Shown piece by piece: positions 1 to 9,100 of a stretch of 22,434 bases of DNA. Numbering within the stretch: position 1 is the stretch's first letter; every line of letters begins with the position of its first letter. The notes beneath the pieces are model-generated. The model made no database searches and was not told the DNA's origin. It saw only the letters and a list, made by a program, of their open reading frames with translations. This DNA comes from a virus: positions 1-22,434 of the IMG/VR virus record IMGVR_UViG_3300009151_000437; one strand, given 5' to 3'. The translations under genes and the position numbers were made by a program.

Positions 1-140
1 CCAGTGAAATTTGGAAATTGGCTGATCATCCAATGCCTTATTTAAGTCGTTTGTTTGCAGCACATCACCCTCCTCATGCCAATCTTTTTTCTTACCGATT
101 GACAAATTTGGAAAAAGTGCAACATAAAAAAATAGATTAA
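1..140 (+). CDS. C-terminal end of an unidentified protein (partial, open at left edge)
   Basis: Reading from base 3, the plus strand is open for 45 codons and ends at TAA 138-140, so this is the 3' end of a gene that begins outside the window. The visible tail is rich in His, Leu and Lys (motifs such as ADHPMPYL and AHHPPH) and ends in KKID. I do not recognise the family. The stretch is clearly more AT-rich than the nuclease gene that follows, which may mean a different origin. It lies in the same direction as the nuclease, 84 bases upstream of it. A random open stretch of this length is possible, so confidence is moderate. Confidence 0.5.
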   Translation, partial: SEIWKLADHPMPYLSRLFAAHHPPHANLFSYRLTNLEKVQHKKID

Positions 141-153
141 CGGGGGAAAGCGG

Positions 154-216
154 ATGCTGCTTGAGCTGTTGGCATTGCCATCTACAAGCAGACGTAGCGA
201 GTACCCCACCCTTTAA
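154..216 (+). CDS. possible 20-residue leader ORF upstream of the nuclease gene
   Basis: An ATG at 154 opens a 21-codon frame ending at TAA 214-216. It is preceded by a purine-rich GGGGGAAAGCGG that could act as a ribosome binding site. The product would start MLLELLALPS and end EYPTL. Its stop codon overlaps the AAGGAT (215-220) that serves the nuclease start at 225, so translation of this ORF could be coupled to the nuclease. It is too short to judge by composition and may simply be intergenic sequence. Confidence 0.25.
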   Translation: MLLELLALPSTSRRSEYPTL

Positions 217-220
217 GGAT
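215..220 (+). promoter_or_regulatory. ribosome binding site of the nuclease gene
   Basis: AAGGAT lies 4 bases before the ATG at 225 and supports that start. It shares bases with the stop codon of the short upstream ORF. Confidence 0.6.
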
Positions 221-224
221 AGAT

Positions 225-995
225 ATGAGTACAGTAATCAGGGCCAGCGAATCTAATCATTGGTACACTCGTGATGGCGTTCCGCAGTACACGGTGGAAG
301 CTAAGAAGGGCGGACTACGCTCCACAACCCTTCGTGATGCCCGAACAATGAATCTGGTGCCCTCGGTCACCACCATTCTTGGCGTGGCAGCAAAGCCCGC
401 TTTGTTGGCTTGGATGCAGCAGCAAGTGCTGTTGGCCGCGCTGACATTGCCCAAAGTAGATAGCGAGACAGAAGAGCAATACATAGCCCGAATCATCCAT
501 GACTCGAAAGAGCAGGGGCGTGCGGCTGCGGATGCTGGAACAGACATCCATGCGTCCATACAAGGATTTTATGAAAACAGGCCAACAGGCAACCACAAAG
601 CAAGCGTTTCAGCCTGCGTACAAGCGATCAACGACCACTTCGGCGATTGGGGCTGGGTATCGGAGCGTTCATTCGCACACGAACTCGGTTTTGGCGGTAA
701 GTGCGACCTATATGTCCCTGCCGATGAACGAGGTGATGGCTTCGTCATTGACGTTAAGACAAAAGAATTCTCTGACCCCGCAAAGATCGAGGGCTACGAT
801 GAGCATCTGATGCAGTTGGCAGCGTACCGTGTAGGGCTTGGATGCCCCAAGGCACGCTGTGCAAACGTGTTTGTAAGCCGTAGCGTCCCCGGCCTCGTGG
901 TGGTCAAGGAATGGTCATTAGAAGACCTCGACAGAGGTTGGCCGATGTTCTCCCACCTTCTATCCTTCTGGCAACTAAAGAACAAACACTCATGA
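225..995 (+). CDS. PD-(D/E)XK superfamily nuclease (RecB/Cas4-like phage exonuclease)
   Basis: This 256-residue protein carries the ordered motifs of a PD-(D/E)XK nuclease. An N-terminal helical motif GTDIH (residues 105-109) resembles the GxxxH of RecB-like nucleases. The core metal-binding residues are Asp161 in GGKCDLY and Asp176-Val-Lys178 in VIDVKTK, followed by the helix QLAAY (Gln197, Tyr201), the typical QxxxY motif. In phages such enzymes act on DNA ends in recombination, replication or host DNA degradation; which of these applies cannot be told here. The ATG at 225 has AAGGAT upstream. The stop overlaps the next start as ATGA. With the following small gene it forms a short plus-strand unit facing the late operon. 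No Cys cluster for an Fe-S centre is visible, so it is not a typical Cas4. Confidence 0.85.
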   Translation: MSTVIRASESNHWYTRDGVPQYTVEAKKGGLRSTTLRDARTMNLVPSVTTILGVAAKPALLAWMQQQVLLAALTLPKVDSETEEQYIARIIHDSKEQGRAAADAGTDIHASIQGFYENRPTGNHKASVSACVQAINDHFGDWGWVSERSFAHELGFGGKCDLYVPADERGDGFVIDVKTKEFSDPAKIEGYDEHLMQLAAYRVGLGCPKARCANVFVSRSVPGLVVVKEWSLEDLDRGWPMFSHLLSFWQLKNKHS

Positions 996-1216
996 AATAC
1001 CTAACCGAAGAAACCATCAAGCAGATTTTTTTCTACTGCGATGTCCACGAACCCGACGCCTTGATTGCAGACGAGGTGGACATTGTGCAGTTTTCCAACA
1101 AGCTGCTTGCCTATGCCCATCCTCACTTAGCCAAAGCGGAGCATGAGCGTTGCGTTGCTATCGTGGCCGAACTGAACCCTGAAGTCGCCAAGGCTTTAGA
1201 AAGTCAGCGGCCATAA
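992..1216 (+). CDS. 74-residue conserved-looking hypothetical protein, coupled to the nuclease
   Basis: The ATG at 992 overlaps the nuclease stop as ATGA, which argues for this start over upstream in-frame alternatives inside the nuclease gene. The product is acidic and helical in appearance (starts MKYLTEETIK, contains EPDALIADEVD and AKAEHERCVAIVAEL). It has no signal peptide, membrane segment or metal motif. I do not recognise the family. Tight coupling suggests it is made together with the nuclease, perhaps as an accessory factor, but that is inference. Its stop codon TAA lies at the start of the A-tract of the convergent terminator. Confidence 0.75.
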   Translation: MKYLTEETIKQIFFYCDVHEPDALIADEVDIVQFSNKLLAYAHPHLAKAEHERCVAIVAELNPEVAKALESQRP

Positions 1217-1240
1217 AAAAAGCCCCCAGAGGTGGGGGCT
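1215..1240 (-). terminator. intrinsic terminator of the minus-strand late operon
   Basis: AGCCCCCA (1221-1228) and TGGGGGCT (1233-1240) form an 8-bp, GC-rich stem around a 4-base loop. Read on the minus strand the hairpin is followed by seven U residues (A-tract 1215-1221 on the plus strand). It sits 28 bases past the end of the last late gene. On the plus strand the hairpin is followed by GAGTAG with no T-run, so it should terminate mainly the minus-strand transcript. Confidence 0.9.
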
Positions 1241-1267
1241 GAGTAGCAACTGCGTGCTGATAATACT

Positions 1268-2935
1268 CTACTGTGGTGGCCCAAGTTCAAAGGGCACGCC
1301 TACGTTACTCATGAGGCCTTGATACGAATCTTCTATCATCTTTTGAATGTAAGCACGCTTTGCAGGGTCTCGGTATGCGTCAAGAGCTTCTGCTCCTAGC
1401 ATCATTGGAACCCCAGCGGGCGCTGTGTACGGGAACATGGACAATGCACCCCCAAGAGCGCCAACGCCTTTGGTTCCAACTTTGATGAGGTCACGTTGAT
1501 CTTCGGGCTTCCTGTACTCGTGGGCACCTTCCGCTATGTCTAATCCAGCAGACAATCCAGCAAGCGGGGGGCCACCGTACTTGACTATGGTCTTTCCAAC
1601 ATCTAATGCGGTGGAAGCCAAAGGCTTAATCGTAGACTTAAACAAGTCGGTAACCGCATCCAGTCCTGCGGCAGCGCGTTGGCCTATCGTAGGCGGAGGA
1701 GGCGGTGCTAACGGCTTTGGCTTTGGAAGCTCTACCAAAACTCCTTGTGCTGGCGTCTCCCCTGATGCTCTCATCCTGCGAAGATCCAATGCATCTAACG
1801 CGGCTTCTTCTTTAGAAAGCGGCCCTTGCACTTTATAGGATGCTTTTGGACTGCCTTCGGGCGTCATCAAGCCGCCGTATTGCGGGTTTTCCACAAAAGT
1901 GCTGCTTGGGAAAAGTTGATTGATCCGATTTGTTGTGTCCCTGCGCCTTGACAGCAAGTCATGCACGCCACCTTCGTTTTTTGTGGTGTCCAACGCTCTA
2001 AGGGCTTCAATGTCAGTTAGGCCATGAACGGTTCCATAGTTAACAACAGCGCTTCCACGGCCAGTAGCTCTTTTAAGTCCATCTCCAGTAGCTTGAGGCG
2101 GGACAGTCTGCACATTGATAGGCTCTAGCCTGACCACGCTATTTGGCGGAGTAACATTTGGCGGCACGATTTTGTTAGCCTTGGCTGCTTTGTTTGCTTC
2201 ATCTGCTGCTCTGGCTGCTATACGAGCCTCTTCTTCTACTTTTGCAATATCCGGCGCTTTGCGTATGTCTCTTTTATCTTTTGCGCCTAAAAGACCTTTT
2301 CCTGAAGCCACTAAAGAACCCGCAATGGTGCCAGAGCCGCCATAAAGAACACGCTCTGCTTTGCTGGCACCAGAAGCAACTGGTGGAGGGGCATTATCCT
2401 TTTCAGTCGTTTCCACTAAAACTGGTTTATTGGGGTCAACATTTGCTTTGCCTTCTGGTGCGCCCTCTGCTGTTGCGTCCTCTGTATTTGCGGCATCAGT
2501 AGCCGTCAATCCTTCGTATGTTCCATAGCTGCCAACATCCTCAACATATTGTTTAGCTTTTGGAGTCGGATCTCCACCATAGAACAAAGCGGCGTCAGTA
2601 CCAGCAAAATAACCGTAAGCGGCCAACTGGGGTTTTTTTCCAGATTGATCCCAAGCCGTTTTTAAGTAAGCAATACCAGCCTTGATATTGCCATCTTCCG
2701 TCTTGATGTCGTCAAGACTATAGCCAACCATTTTTGCTGTGTCTGGCTTGATCTGCATACCGCCGATTGCTCCCGCATCGCTATTAGGCGAGTTGGGATT
2801 GAGCTTGCTTTCTTGGTAAGCAATTGCTATGGCAAGTTTTGGAGGTATACCAGCCTCTTTGGCTGCGTTGCCAACTTTGACGGCATAGGCAATTTGCGCT
2901 GGAGTGAGCTTGTCAAGGAATGATAGTTCGGCCAT
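1268..2935 (-). CDS. virion-associated lytic transglycosylase (SLT domain) with long ejection-type C-terminal region
   Basis: The first 140 of 555 residues form a soluble-lytic-transglycosylase (goose lysozyme-like) domain. The catalytic Glu is Glu42 in AYQESKLNP, followed by GAIGGMQI (55-62), AAYGYFAG (105-112) and a C-terminal KQYVEDV. Such enzymes cleave the MurNAc-GlcNAc bond of peptidoglycan with formation of the anhydro product. Residues about 150-440 are Ala/Pro/Lys-rich and probably disordered or coiled. The C-terminal 110 residues hold Gly/Ala-rich hydrophobic stretches that could contact membrane. There is no signal peptide, and it closes a block of large virion-type proteins, so I infer a particle-borne enzyme that opens the wall during DNA entry, as T7 gp16 does, rather than the lysis endolysin. 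Its start overlaps the preceding stop as TAATG behind a near-perfect AGGAGG. Confidence 0.85.
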   Translation of the reverse strand: MAELSFLDKLTPAQIAYAVKVGNAAKEAGIPPKLAIAIAYQESKLNPNSPNSDAGAIGGMQIKPDTAKMVGYSLDDIKTEDGNIKAGIAYLKTAWDQSGKKPQLAAYGYFAGTDAALFYGGDPTPKAKQYVEDVGSYGTYEGLTATDAANTEDATAEGAPEGKANVDPNKPVLVETTEKDNAPPPVASGASKAERVLYGGSGTIAGSLVASGKGLLGAKDKRDIRKAPDIAKVEEEARIAARAADEANKAAKANKIVPPNVTPPNSVVRLEPINVQTVPPQATGDGLKRATGRGSAVVNYGTVHGLTDIEALRALDTTKNEGGVHDLLSRRRDTTNRINQLFPSSTFVENPQYGGLMTPEGSPKASYKVQGPLSKEEAALDALDLRRMRASGETPAQGVLVELPKPKPLAPPPPPTIGQRAAAGLDAVTDLFKSTIKPLASTALDVGKTIVKYGGPPLAGLSAGLDIAEGAHEYRKPEDQRDLIKVGTKGVGALGGALSMFPYTAPAGVPMMLGAEALDAYRDPAKRAYIQKMIEDSYQGLMSNVGVPFELGPPQ

Positions 2936-5115
2936 TACTTATCTCCTCCTACTAATTTTTTCAACGCGTCTTCGCTACTAATTTTTTTGTTTTCTTGTTT
3001 TTTCCCACCAGAAGCGGCAGCTTTTGCTTGGGCGGGTTTTGCGTCAGCAGCTTTGGCGGGATTGGAATACTTTAACTCGCCATTAATAATTTTTATTAAA
3101 TCCTCGTTAAACTTATCCGATAGTTCTTTAACTTTTTTAGACCTATTGAAAGCAGACATATTCCCCTTCCAGTCATCCAGCATTTCTTCCAAATCTTCAT
3201 GGTATTGGGCTTGCCGCTCAATCATGTCTGCTTTTGCTCGTACCGTTAGGCGAGTATCTTTGTCGGTCACCCCGGATTGGCCCATCAACGCTAAGTCGTA
3301 ATTAGATGTGCTGCCTGAAAGCATTTTGCCTTTTGAAAGCTGCATTTGCGCAATCAACATACCCATTATCTGGGCCTTCTGCATCTCTTTAGGATCCAGA
3401 TTAAGATTTCTTAAAATAGGCGCTAGATCTTGAATGCCAATGCTATATCCCGTAACACCAACTCCGCTTTGAGCAAGGTTAACAATTGCGGAAAATACGC
3501 TGTTGTCGCTAAAAGCGCCCAAAATTTTATCGGCTGATGGGTCTTCAGAAATTGCCCTAAATTGACGCGCAAAATTTTTGGCGGTTCTTCCAACATCTGC
3601 TTTTTTTCTGAGTTCGGCTTTGCGTTCAAGATCTTCTTTTTGTAAGGCTGCTCTTTCGTCCTCTTCCGTTTTTATTCTGGATGCGTTCTCTTTTAGCGCA
3701 AGCTCTCTATTAAAATCTAATTGAGCTTGATCACGTTTTAATTGGGCGTCAATTATTCCTTGACGGTCTTTTTGCGCAATGGCGTTACTTAATTCGCGCT
3801 CGGATTGTTGTAAAGCCTGAGCTTCTTTGCTCATAATTCCGCTTGAGGCGGTACTTCCGCTAAGAATAGCTCCCGCGCCTCCAGAAGAAGATGCGACAAA
3901 AGAAGGTGAGCCAGCAGCATTAAAAGAAAAACGGTTGGCAGAAAGTGCAGCAGCAGGTGCAGCAGCAGAGGTAGCAGCAGAGGTGGTAACGGGTGCAGCA
4001 ACGATGGGAGCAGCGCGTGGGGCAAGTGCAGAGGGTTCGGCAGCAGCGGCAGGGGAAACAGCGGGTTTAACCTCAGACCCACCTTGTTCGCCACCTGTGT
4101 TAACAGGCGCAAGTGATTTAACCGGCTTATCGGAAGTTACTGGGGCACCAACAGTAGCGCCTGTTGAAGTTCTTCCTGACTCGTCTTTTACCCCAACAAA
4201 TGCTTCAATTTGTTGTGGCGTAGCTGGGAAGTTATTTGTATATCCTGCCGCCGAGGCAGCTTTTGTTTCCGCTGCTGGAGTTACTGCCGCCGGGGCAGCT
4301 TTTGGTACCGCTGGAGGCATTTTTTTATTAGCGGCAAGATATTCTATTTCCCTAGTGCTTTTTCCAGCTTTATATGCTTCTATCCACTCTTTTGCCAGTC
4401 CAGCATTTGCAGCCAATTGATATTTGTCATTCTGTGATGGCGTCATCCTAAAAGTGCCGCCAACAGTTAAGTAATCATCAGGCTTTTGGCCGGGAACTTG
4501 GATGTCCAAGTAACCGCCTCGTCCGCCATTTGCCCAAGCATCAAAAATTCCATTTTCCCTTACCGTAAAGCGGTCTTGACCTAGCTTTGCCGCATCCATA
4601 AGCATGGCGGCTTTTTTCTCCTGATTAGGAAACATTGTTGCAAATTTAAGCGCGTCTTGAACACTAACTACCCTGCCACCAGAAGGCGTACTTGCCTGTT
4701 GCCCGTCTAAAGAGATTCCACCTTCAGGCATTTTTTCGGAAGCATTATCTCCGCCAGTAAACAATCCAAATGCTTTTTGGGCGCGAATAGCATTTTGTTG
4801 TTCGCGTTCAGCTTGCGCCATCATTAATTGCGCCTGAGCATCTTCAATGTCTTGCTGCCTAATTAGCTGTTGCGCCTCTTGTGCGCCTTTAAAGCCAGCG
4901 CCAAGCCCTTCGCCAAAGTTTCCTCTGGACGATAGCATCGCCTGACCAAACGCCATCAACGTAGGGTCGTAGCCAAGGTTCTGACGAGCCATGTATGCCT
5001 GCATTACCCTTTGGGTGGCACGCTCTACAGCATCGTCTGTTTCGCCCTCTTCAAGCCCATAGGCTGGGGTCAGCTTTGTTTTAGCAAGACCGGATAAACC
5101 ACTTTTGTCAGCCAT
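2935..5115 (-). CDS. putative internal virion/ejection protein, coiled-coil and Ala/Pro-rich (726 aa)
   Basis: The N-terminal 130 residues are helical, with a segment about GNFGEGLGAGFKGAQ followed by Gln/Glu-rich helices; I know this pattern from phage structural proteins of unknown function. Residues about 265-420 are a low-complexity Ala/Pro/Thr linker. Residues about 425-510 are a strongly charged coiled coil (for example KEDLERKAELRKKAD). The C-terminal region has helical segments and ends in a Lys/Ala-rich tail. No enzyme motif or signal peptide is seen. It lies between another ejection-type protein and the transglycosylase, as internal virion proteins do in T7-like phages, so a role in the ejected protein conduit is a reasonable inference. 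AAGGAT lies upstream of the ATG at 5115. Confidence 0.6.
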   Translation of the reverse strand: MADKSGLSGLAKTKLTPAYGLEEGETDDAVERATQRVMQAYMARQNLGYDPTLMAFGQAMLSSRGNFGEGLGAGFKGAQEAQQLIRQQDIEDAQAQLMMAQAEREQQNAIRAQKAFGLFTGGDNASEKMPEGGISLDGQQASTPSGGRVVSVQDALKFATMFPNQEKKAAMLMDAAKLGQDRFTVRENGIFDAWANGGRGGYLDIQVPGQKPDDYLTVGGTFRMTPSQNDKYQLAANAGLAKEWIEAYKAGKSTREIEYLAANKKMPPAVPKAAPAAVTPAAETKAASAAGYTNNFPATPQQIEAFVGVKDESGRTSTGATVGAPVTSDKPVKSLAPVNTGGEQGGSEVKPAVSPAAAAEPSALAPRAAPIVAAPVTTSAATSAAAPAAALSANRFSFNAAGSPSFVASSSGGAGAILSGSTASSGIMSKEAQALQQSERELSNAIAQKDRQGIIDAQLKRDQAQLDFNRELALKENASRIKTEEDERAALQKEDLERKAELRKKADVGRTAKNFARQFRAISEDPSADKILGAFSDNSVFSAIVNLAQSGVGVTGYSIGIQDLAPILRNLNLDPKEMQKAQIMGMLIAQMQLSKGKMLSGSTSNYDLALMGQSGVTDKDTRLTVRAKADMIERQAQYHEDLEEMLDDWKGNMSAFNRSKKVKELSDKFNEDLIKIINGELKYSNPAKAADAKPAQAKAAASGGKKQENKKISSEDALKKLVGGDK
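2941..2950 (-). promoter_or_regulatory. strong ribosome binding site of the transglycosylase gene
   Basis: On the minus strand AGGAGGAGAT precedes the ATG at 2935 by five bases. It lies inside the last codons (Gly-Gly-Asp-Lys) of the upstream gene, so the genes are coupled and the start is well fixed. Confidence 0.75.
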
Positions 5116-5124
5116 AATTTATCC

Positions 5125-6147
5125 TTATGGTTTTTCAACCCAATTGCCGTTATCATCCCAATAACCACCATTAAGGACTTCATCACCAGATTGATCAATT
5201 GGCGGAGAATAGGGTGAGGTTGGAGTAGTTGGATTTGGAAGATAACTTACAGCTTTATCGTAAAGTTTGGAAAGCCAGTTTGGAGTTTCGGTAACAACGC
5301 CGGTCTTTGGATCCACTGTTCTGGTTGTGCCAAGGCCAGCGCCAAGTGTTGCGCCAAGGCCGACAACCTGATTGAGCGGAGATCCTTGGTAGTAAGCGCT
5401 GGTTAATGGGCCTGTCTTGGTGGACGTTACGGTGCTTGGCGCTTGGTATCCACGCAGCAACGAAGAGACATTGGTGGCCGTCTTCAATGGGGCATCAAGC
5501 AGCGACTGTTGGTATGCCTGCTGCTCTGCGCCTGCCTTGGTCAATGCGCCAGCGCCAGTGAGTCCAAGAGCCTGCTCTTGAGCGCCAAGGTTGCCTTGCA
5601 GTTGACCGGCTTGGGTTTGATCCCGCACATTTTGCAAAGCCGCATCTGTAGCGCTTTTATAACCAGCAGACAAAGCTCCATACTGCTGTCCGGTCAGGTT
5701 CGACTGCAAGTCAGACATGGTTTGGCCCATTGCGTTTGCATAACGCTGGCTGCCAAGGGCACCGGAGCCTACAAAGCCAGCTTTGAGTTGCGGCATCAAG
5801 TTACGCTGGACGTTTTGCTCTTGCAAACGCGCCATCTCATCCACCACGTTGGTGGTGTACGGGTTCATAAACGCGCTGATCTGCGGGGCGGCACCAGCGG
5901 CTGAGGTGTTGGCGGTTTGCTCTGCCGCAGAGAGGCCGGGCTTGTAAGCCGCCGCCGCATCAGGGACTGCCGCATACCCTTGGTTCTGCATGGCCGTCAA
6001 AGGAGCAACCTGATTGGGGTTTGCCAACGCCTGCATACCAGCAGTAGACAACCCCGACATCAGGTTTGTGTAGTAATTCGGCGATGCCGTTGACGTAGTA
6101 TCCGTTTGCGTTACATCTGGATTTGCGTAAACATCAAAGACTGACAT
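5125..6147 (-). CDS. putative phage structural (ejection-type) protein, 340 aa
   Basis: The protein has an Ala/Gln-rich central region with a segment FMNPYTTNVVDEMARL (residues about 93-108), then GFVGSGALGSQRYANAMGQ and repeated Gln/Ala/Gly helices to about residue 230. I recognise this Pro-Tyr-Thr...Val-Val-Asp plus Gly-x-Gly-x-x-Gly-x-x-Arg pattern from many uncultured phage virion proteins, without a proven function. The C-terminal part is Pro/Thr-rich and ends GGYWDDNGNWVEKP. There is no signal peptide. A strong AGGAGAT (6152-6158) precedes the ATG at 6147. It lies between the 1376-residue protein and the coiled-coil protein, in the block interpreted as internal or ejected virion proteins. 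Confidence 0.6.
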   Translation of the reverse strand: MSVFDVYANPDVTQTDTTSTASPNYYTNLMSGLSTAGMQALANPNQVAPLTAMQNQGYAAVPDAAAAYKPGLSAAEQTANTSAAGAAPQISAFMNPYTTNVVDEMARLQEQNVQRNLMPQLKAGFVGSGALGSQRYANAMGQTMSDLQSNLTGQQYGALSAGYKSATDAALQNVRDQTQAGQLQGNLGAQEQALGLTGAGALTKAGAEQQAYQQSLLDAPLKTATNVSSLLRGYQAPSTVTSTKTGPLTSAYYQGSPLNQVVGLGATLGAGLGTTRTVDPKTGVVTETPNWLSKLYDKAVSYLPNPTTPTSPYSPPIDQSGDEVLNGGYWDDNGNWVEKP

Positions 6148-6151
6148 ATTT

Positions 6152-6158
6152 ATCTCCT
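6152..6158 (-). promoter_or_regulatory. strong ribosome binding site
   Basis: AGGAGAT on the minus strand lies just ahead of the ATG at 6147, in a 30-base gap after the giant structural gene. No hairpin or promoter is evident in that gap. Confidence 0.65.
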
Positions 6159-6177
6159 ATTTCCTTGCTTGGGCAAA

Positions 6178-9100
6178 TCAAGCGGTGCGCTTGAGAAAAT
6201 CAAGCGGTGATTTGATCTGCGGAGGCAAATCCTTGGGTTTGGCAGAACGGGCATGGGCGCGGATGCCGTGCATCATGTCGTATAGTTTATCGCTTCCCGC
6301 CTTGGTTGAGCCATTTCCTATCGCGGCCACAACGTCGGCAGGGAAAACAAACTCCCCGTCAGCCAGCATGGCAGGAATGTCGTCAGATTGGCCGTCTCCA
6401 GCCCCTGTTACGGCGTCCCCGTGGCGAAAGTCCACCCGCATCTTGCCGCCAGAGGCCATCAGAGGGGTGCTTAGTCCGCCTTGGGCGTACTTCCCGTGCC
6501 GAGTGCCTGCCATGCCGCCTTGGGCGTAAGGAAGGGCCGTATAGTTCTGCGTGGATGCATCCTGCGCTTGGGGTGCCCCCATGTTGAGGATGTCCTCAAT
6601 GGGTCGCTGGTTCCCGTAGGAATAAGAAAGGTCGTTCATTGCAATTCCTTGTGGTTGCACCCCGTATTCATTTTCATACCCTAGCGGCTGCTCTTGGGCC
6701 TTCAAAAACTTTGCCAGCGGGCTTTCAAACTGGCCGGTCAGTTGTTTAGCGGTCAAATAACCCGCAGCAAGTGGCGCTATTGTATTTGCCACATCATTGG
6801 AAGTCGATTGTTTTAACAACGATAGGCCGCTCTGCATCCCAGATTTTTGCTGTGCAGCATTTGAGGCATTTGCGGCAGACTGGTTTGTGGATATTTTTAA
6901 CGCCAGATTACTTGCGGCCTTGTCGGCTGCGGCTTTATCTGCCGCCGCCTTTTCTTGTTCAAATGCGGCCTTCTGGATGTCGCTCAATCCAAGTTCAATC
7001 TCTTGGGCGGCAATGGATGTGGCCTCTTGCGGCGTTTTCCCGCTGCCTACCAATTGGTCAACCCGAGAGTTGAATTGGGACATCAAGTCGTTTGTTTTAG
7101 CGGGAATGCCCGTAGTCGTGCCCGTGGTTGTTCCGGGGGTAGTGATTCCAGCAATCGTCGTTCCGGTAGTAGCTCCGATAGTATCGCCAGTGGCCGCTCC
7201 GGTAGTAGCGCCGGTTGTAGTATTAGTAGTTGCGCCAGTGGTAGCTCCGGTGGTTGTGCCAGTCGCAGCACCTGTTGAAGTTCCTGAGCTAGTAGTTGTT
7301 CCGGTAGAAGTTCCTGCAACCGTTTCGTTAGTTACTCCGGGGGTAAAAACTCCACCAGTGGTTGCTCCGGTCGTAACCCCTGCGTCAGTTGTAGTACCTG
7401 AACCAGTCCCTGCTTCGGTAGTAGTTCCCGCTCCAGTAGTAGCGCCAGCTTCTGCGGTTGTATTGGTTGGAACGACAGGAGGAACTGTTTCAGTGGCCGT
7501 TCCTGCTGGTGCGCCAAAAACATTTTCTGTAGGTGTTTCAACTGGGGGAATTACTGGCGTAACAAGCTCATTGGTTACTGGTGCCGTAATATCAGGAGCC
7601 ACAACATCAGGAGTTTTAACAACAGCAGTGGTTTCTCCTGTATTTGAATCTACGATCAAATCTACTTTAGATCCAGCCGTTGCATCACCTACCGTATTTA
7701 CAGTGGACTGTTCGCCAGTGGAATCATTCTTAACCAATGAAGTTCCGTCGCCATAGATAGCCAGCAATGTGCCGACATCTGAAATGTCAAATGGGTTTTT
7801 TATAGTTGAGTCAACTGGCTTCTCGGCAACAACATCTGGTGGAATTGGCTCAACCGGCTTTTCTGCAACGGCATCAGTTGGCATTGGCTCAGATGGAGTC
7901 TGGGCGGGAGCCTCAACAGGCTGACCAGAAGAATTGACAAATTGTCCAGTCGTTGAATCAAATTTCGGCGGGTTTTTTGATGCAATGACAACAACATCGG
8001 ATAACACAGGATTGCCATTTGCATCAACGCTTTGTTCACCGCCACTGCCGCTCCAATTGTAAAAAATGCCTCCAGTCTCTGGGTCGTATACCATCCTATA
8101 TCCAGTAGGCTTACCATCAATGTCGGATGAAGTTACATATGAAACATAACCCTCTCCGTCAAAGTAAGCAGGAGAAAAGGTTGCATTTTTTGGCGCACCA
8201 TCACGCGCAACCGCTGCGCTCAATGCATCAGATGCTGCGATTGCATTCTTGTTGTTGGCGTCTACATTTTGGATTGGGACATAGCGCGTAGGTGAATTAG
8301 TGCCACCACTTCCAGCGTCAGAAACTGTACCAGTGTTTAATGCGGCAGTCTGCTCACCACCAGCCATTGATGTGTCTATAGGCTTAAAAGTAGAGGCTTT
8401 GTATGCATCCAAGTTCCCACCAAAATTTTGATAGGCTTTGTAGTCAGGAAAGCCTGCATCAGTTGCTTTGGTATTTGCGTAACCCAATATTTCAGGGATG
8501 CTTGCTTCTGTGTAGTCCCTGCCAGCAAATTTTGCTGCCTCTTGGTCGGTAAGCGAAACTCCGTAATCACGCTGGGCTATGTTCTTTGCGTCAGACACAG
8601 ACAACAAGCGCCCTGCTTTTTCGCTAAAGTTAACTTTAGAGCCATCTGAGCTAGTAAGGTCTAATGGCTTTTGATTGATGCCAGCAGCATTGGTAAATTG
8701 CTGCGACCCATCTTGCATGAATTTGCCATCTTTGGTCAACGTCATGCCATTGGATAAAACCCAGTTACCGGCGTCATCTTGTTTGGTCGCAGTGATAGCG
8801 CCTGAATTCAAGGCATCAATAGTTGCATCGCGTGTTGCGACTTCAGCCAAAGCCTTGGTGTAATTTTCTGCCGATTTGTCAGCGACAGCTTTTGTTGCAG
8901 ACCAAGAGTCGTAATTTGCTTGGTAATTGTCTGAAGCGTCTTTGAGCTTTTGTGCAATGTTTCTATCATCAATAGTTGCAAGCGGAGTTTTATTGCCAAA
9001 CAAACCGTTGACAGCCGTCATTGTTTTTGCAAGAGCACTATCATCTTGATGAATACTTCCTACTGGCTTTTCAATTTCGTATTTGATTGCATCAAATTTT

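Noticed and set aside
1-1267. Integration or attachment site near the convergent junction
   Set aside because: No integrase, tRNA fragment or direct repeat pair is visible.
3827-4420. Ala-rich plus-strand frame
   Set aside because: It mirrors the Ala/Pro linker of the 726-residue protein on the other strand and has no independent support.
5443-5904. Plus-strand frame of 153 codons
   Set aside because: It lies wholly antisense to the 340-residue virion gene, with no start signals and an unnatural composition.
6797-7756. Long plus-strand frame rich in Val, Pro and Ala
   Set aside because: It is the antisense shadow of the Thr/Gly repeat tract; no ribosome binding site, and it opposes a well-supported gene.
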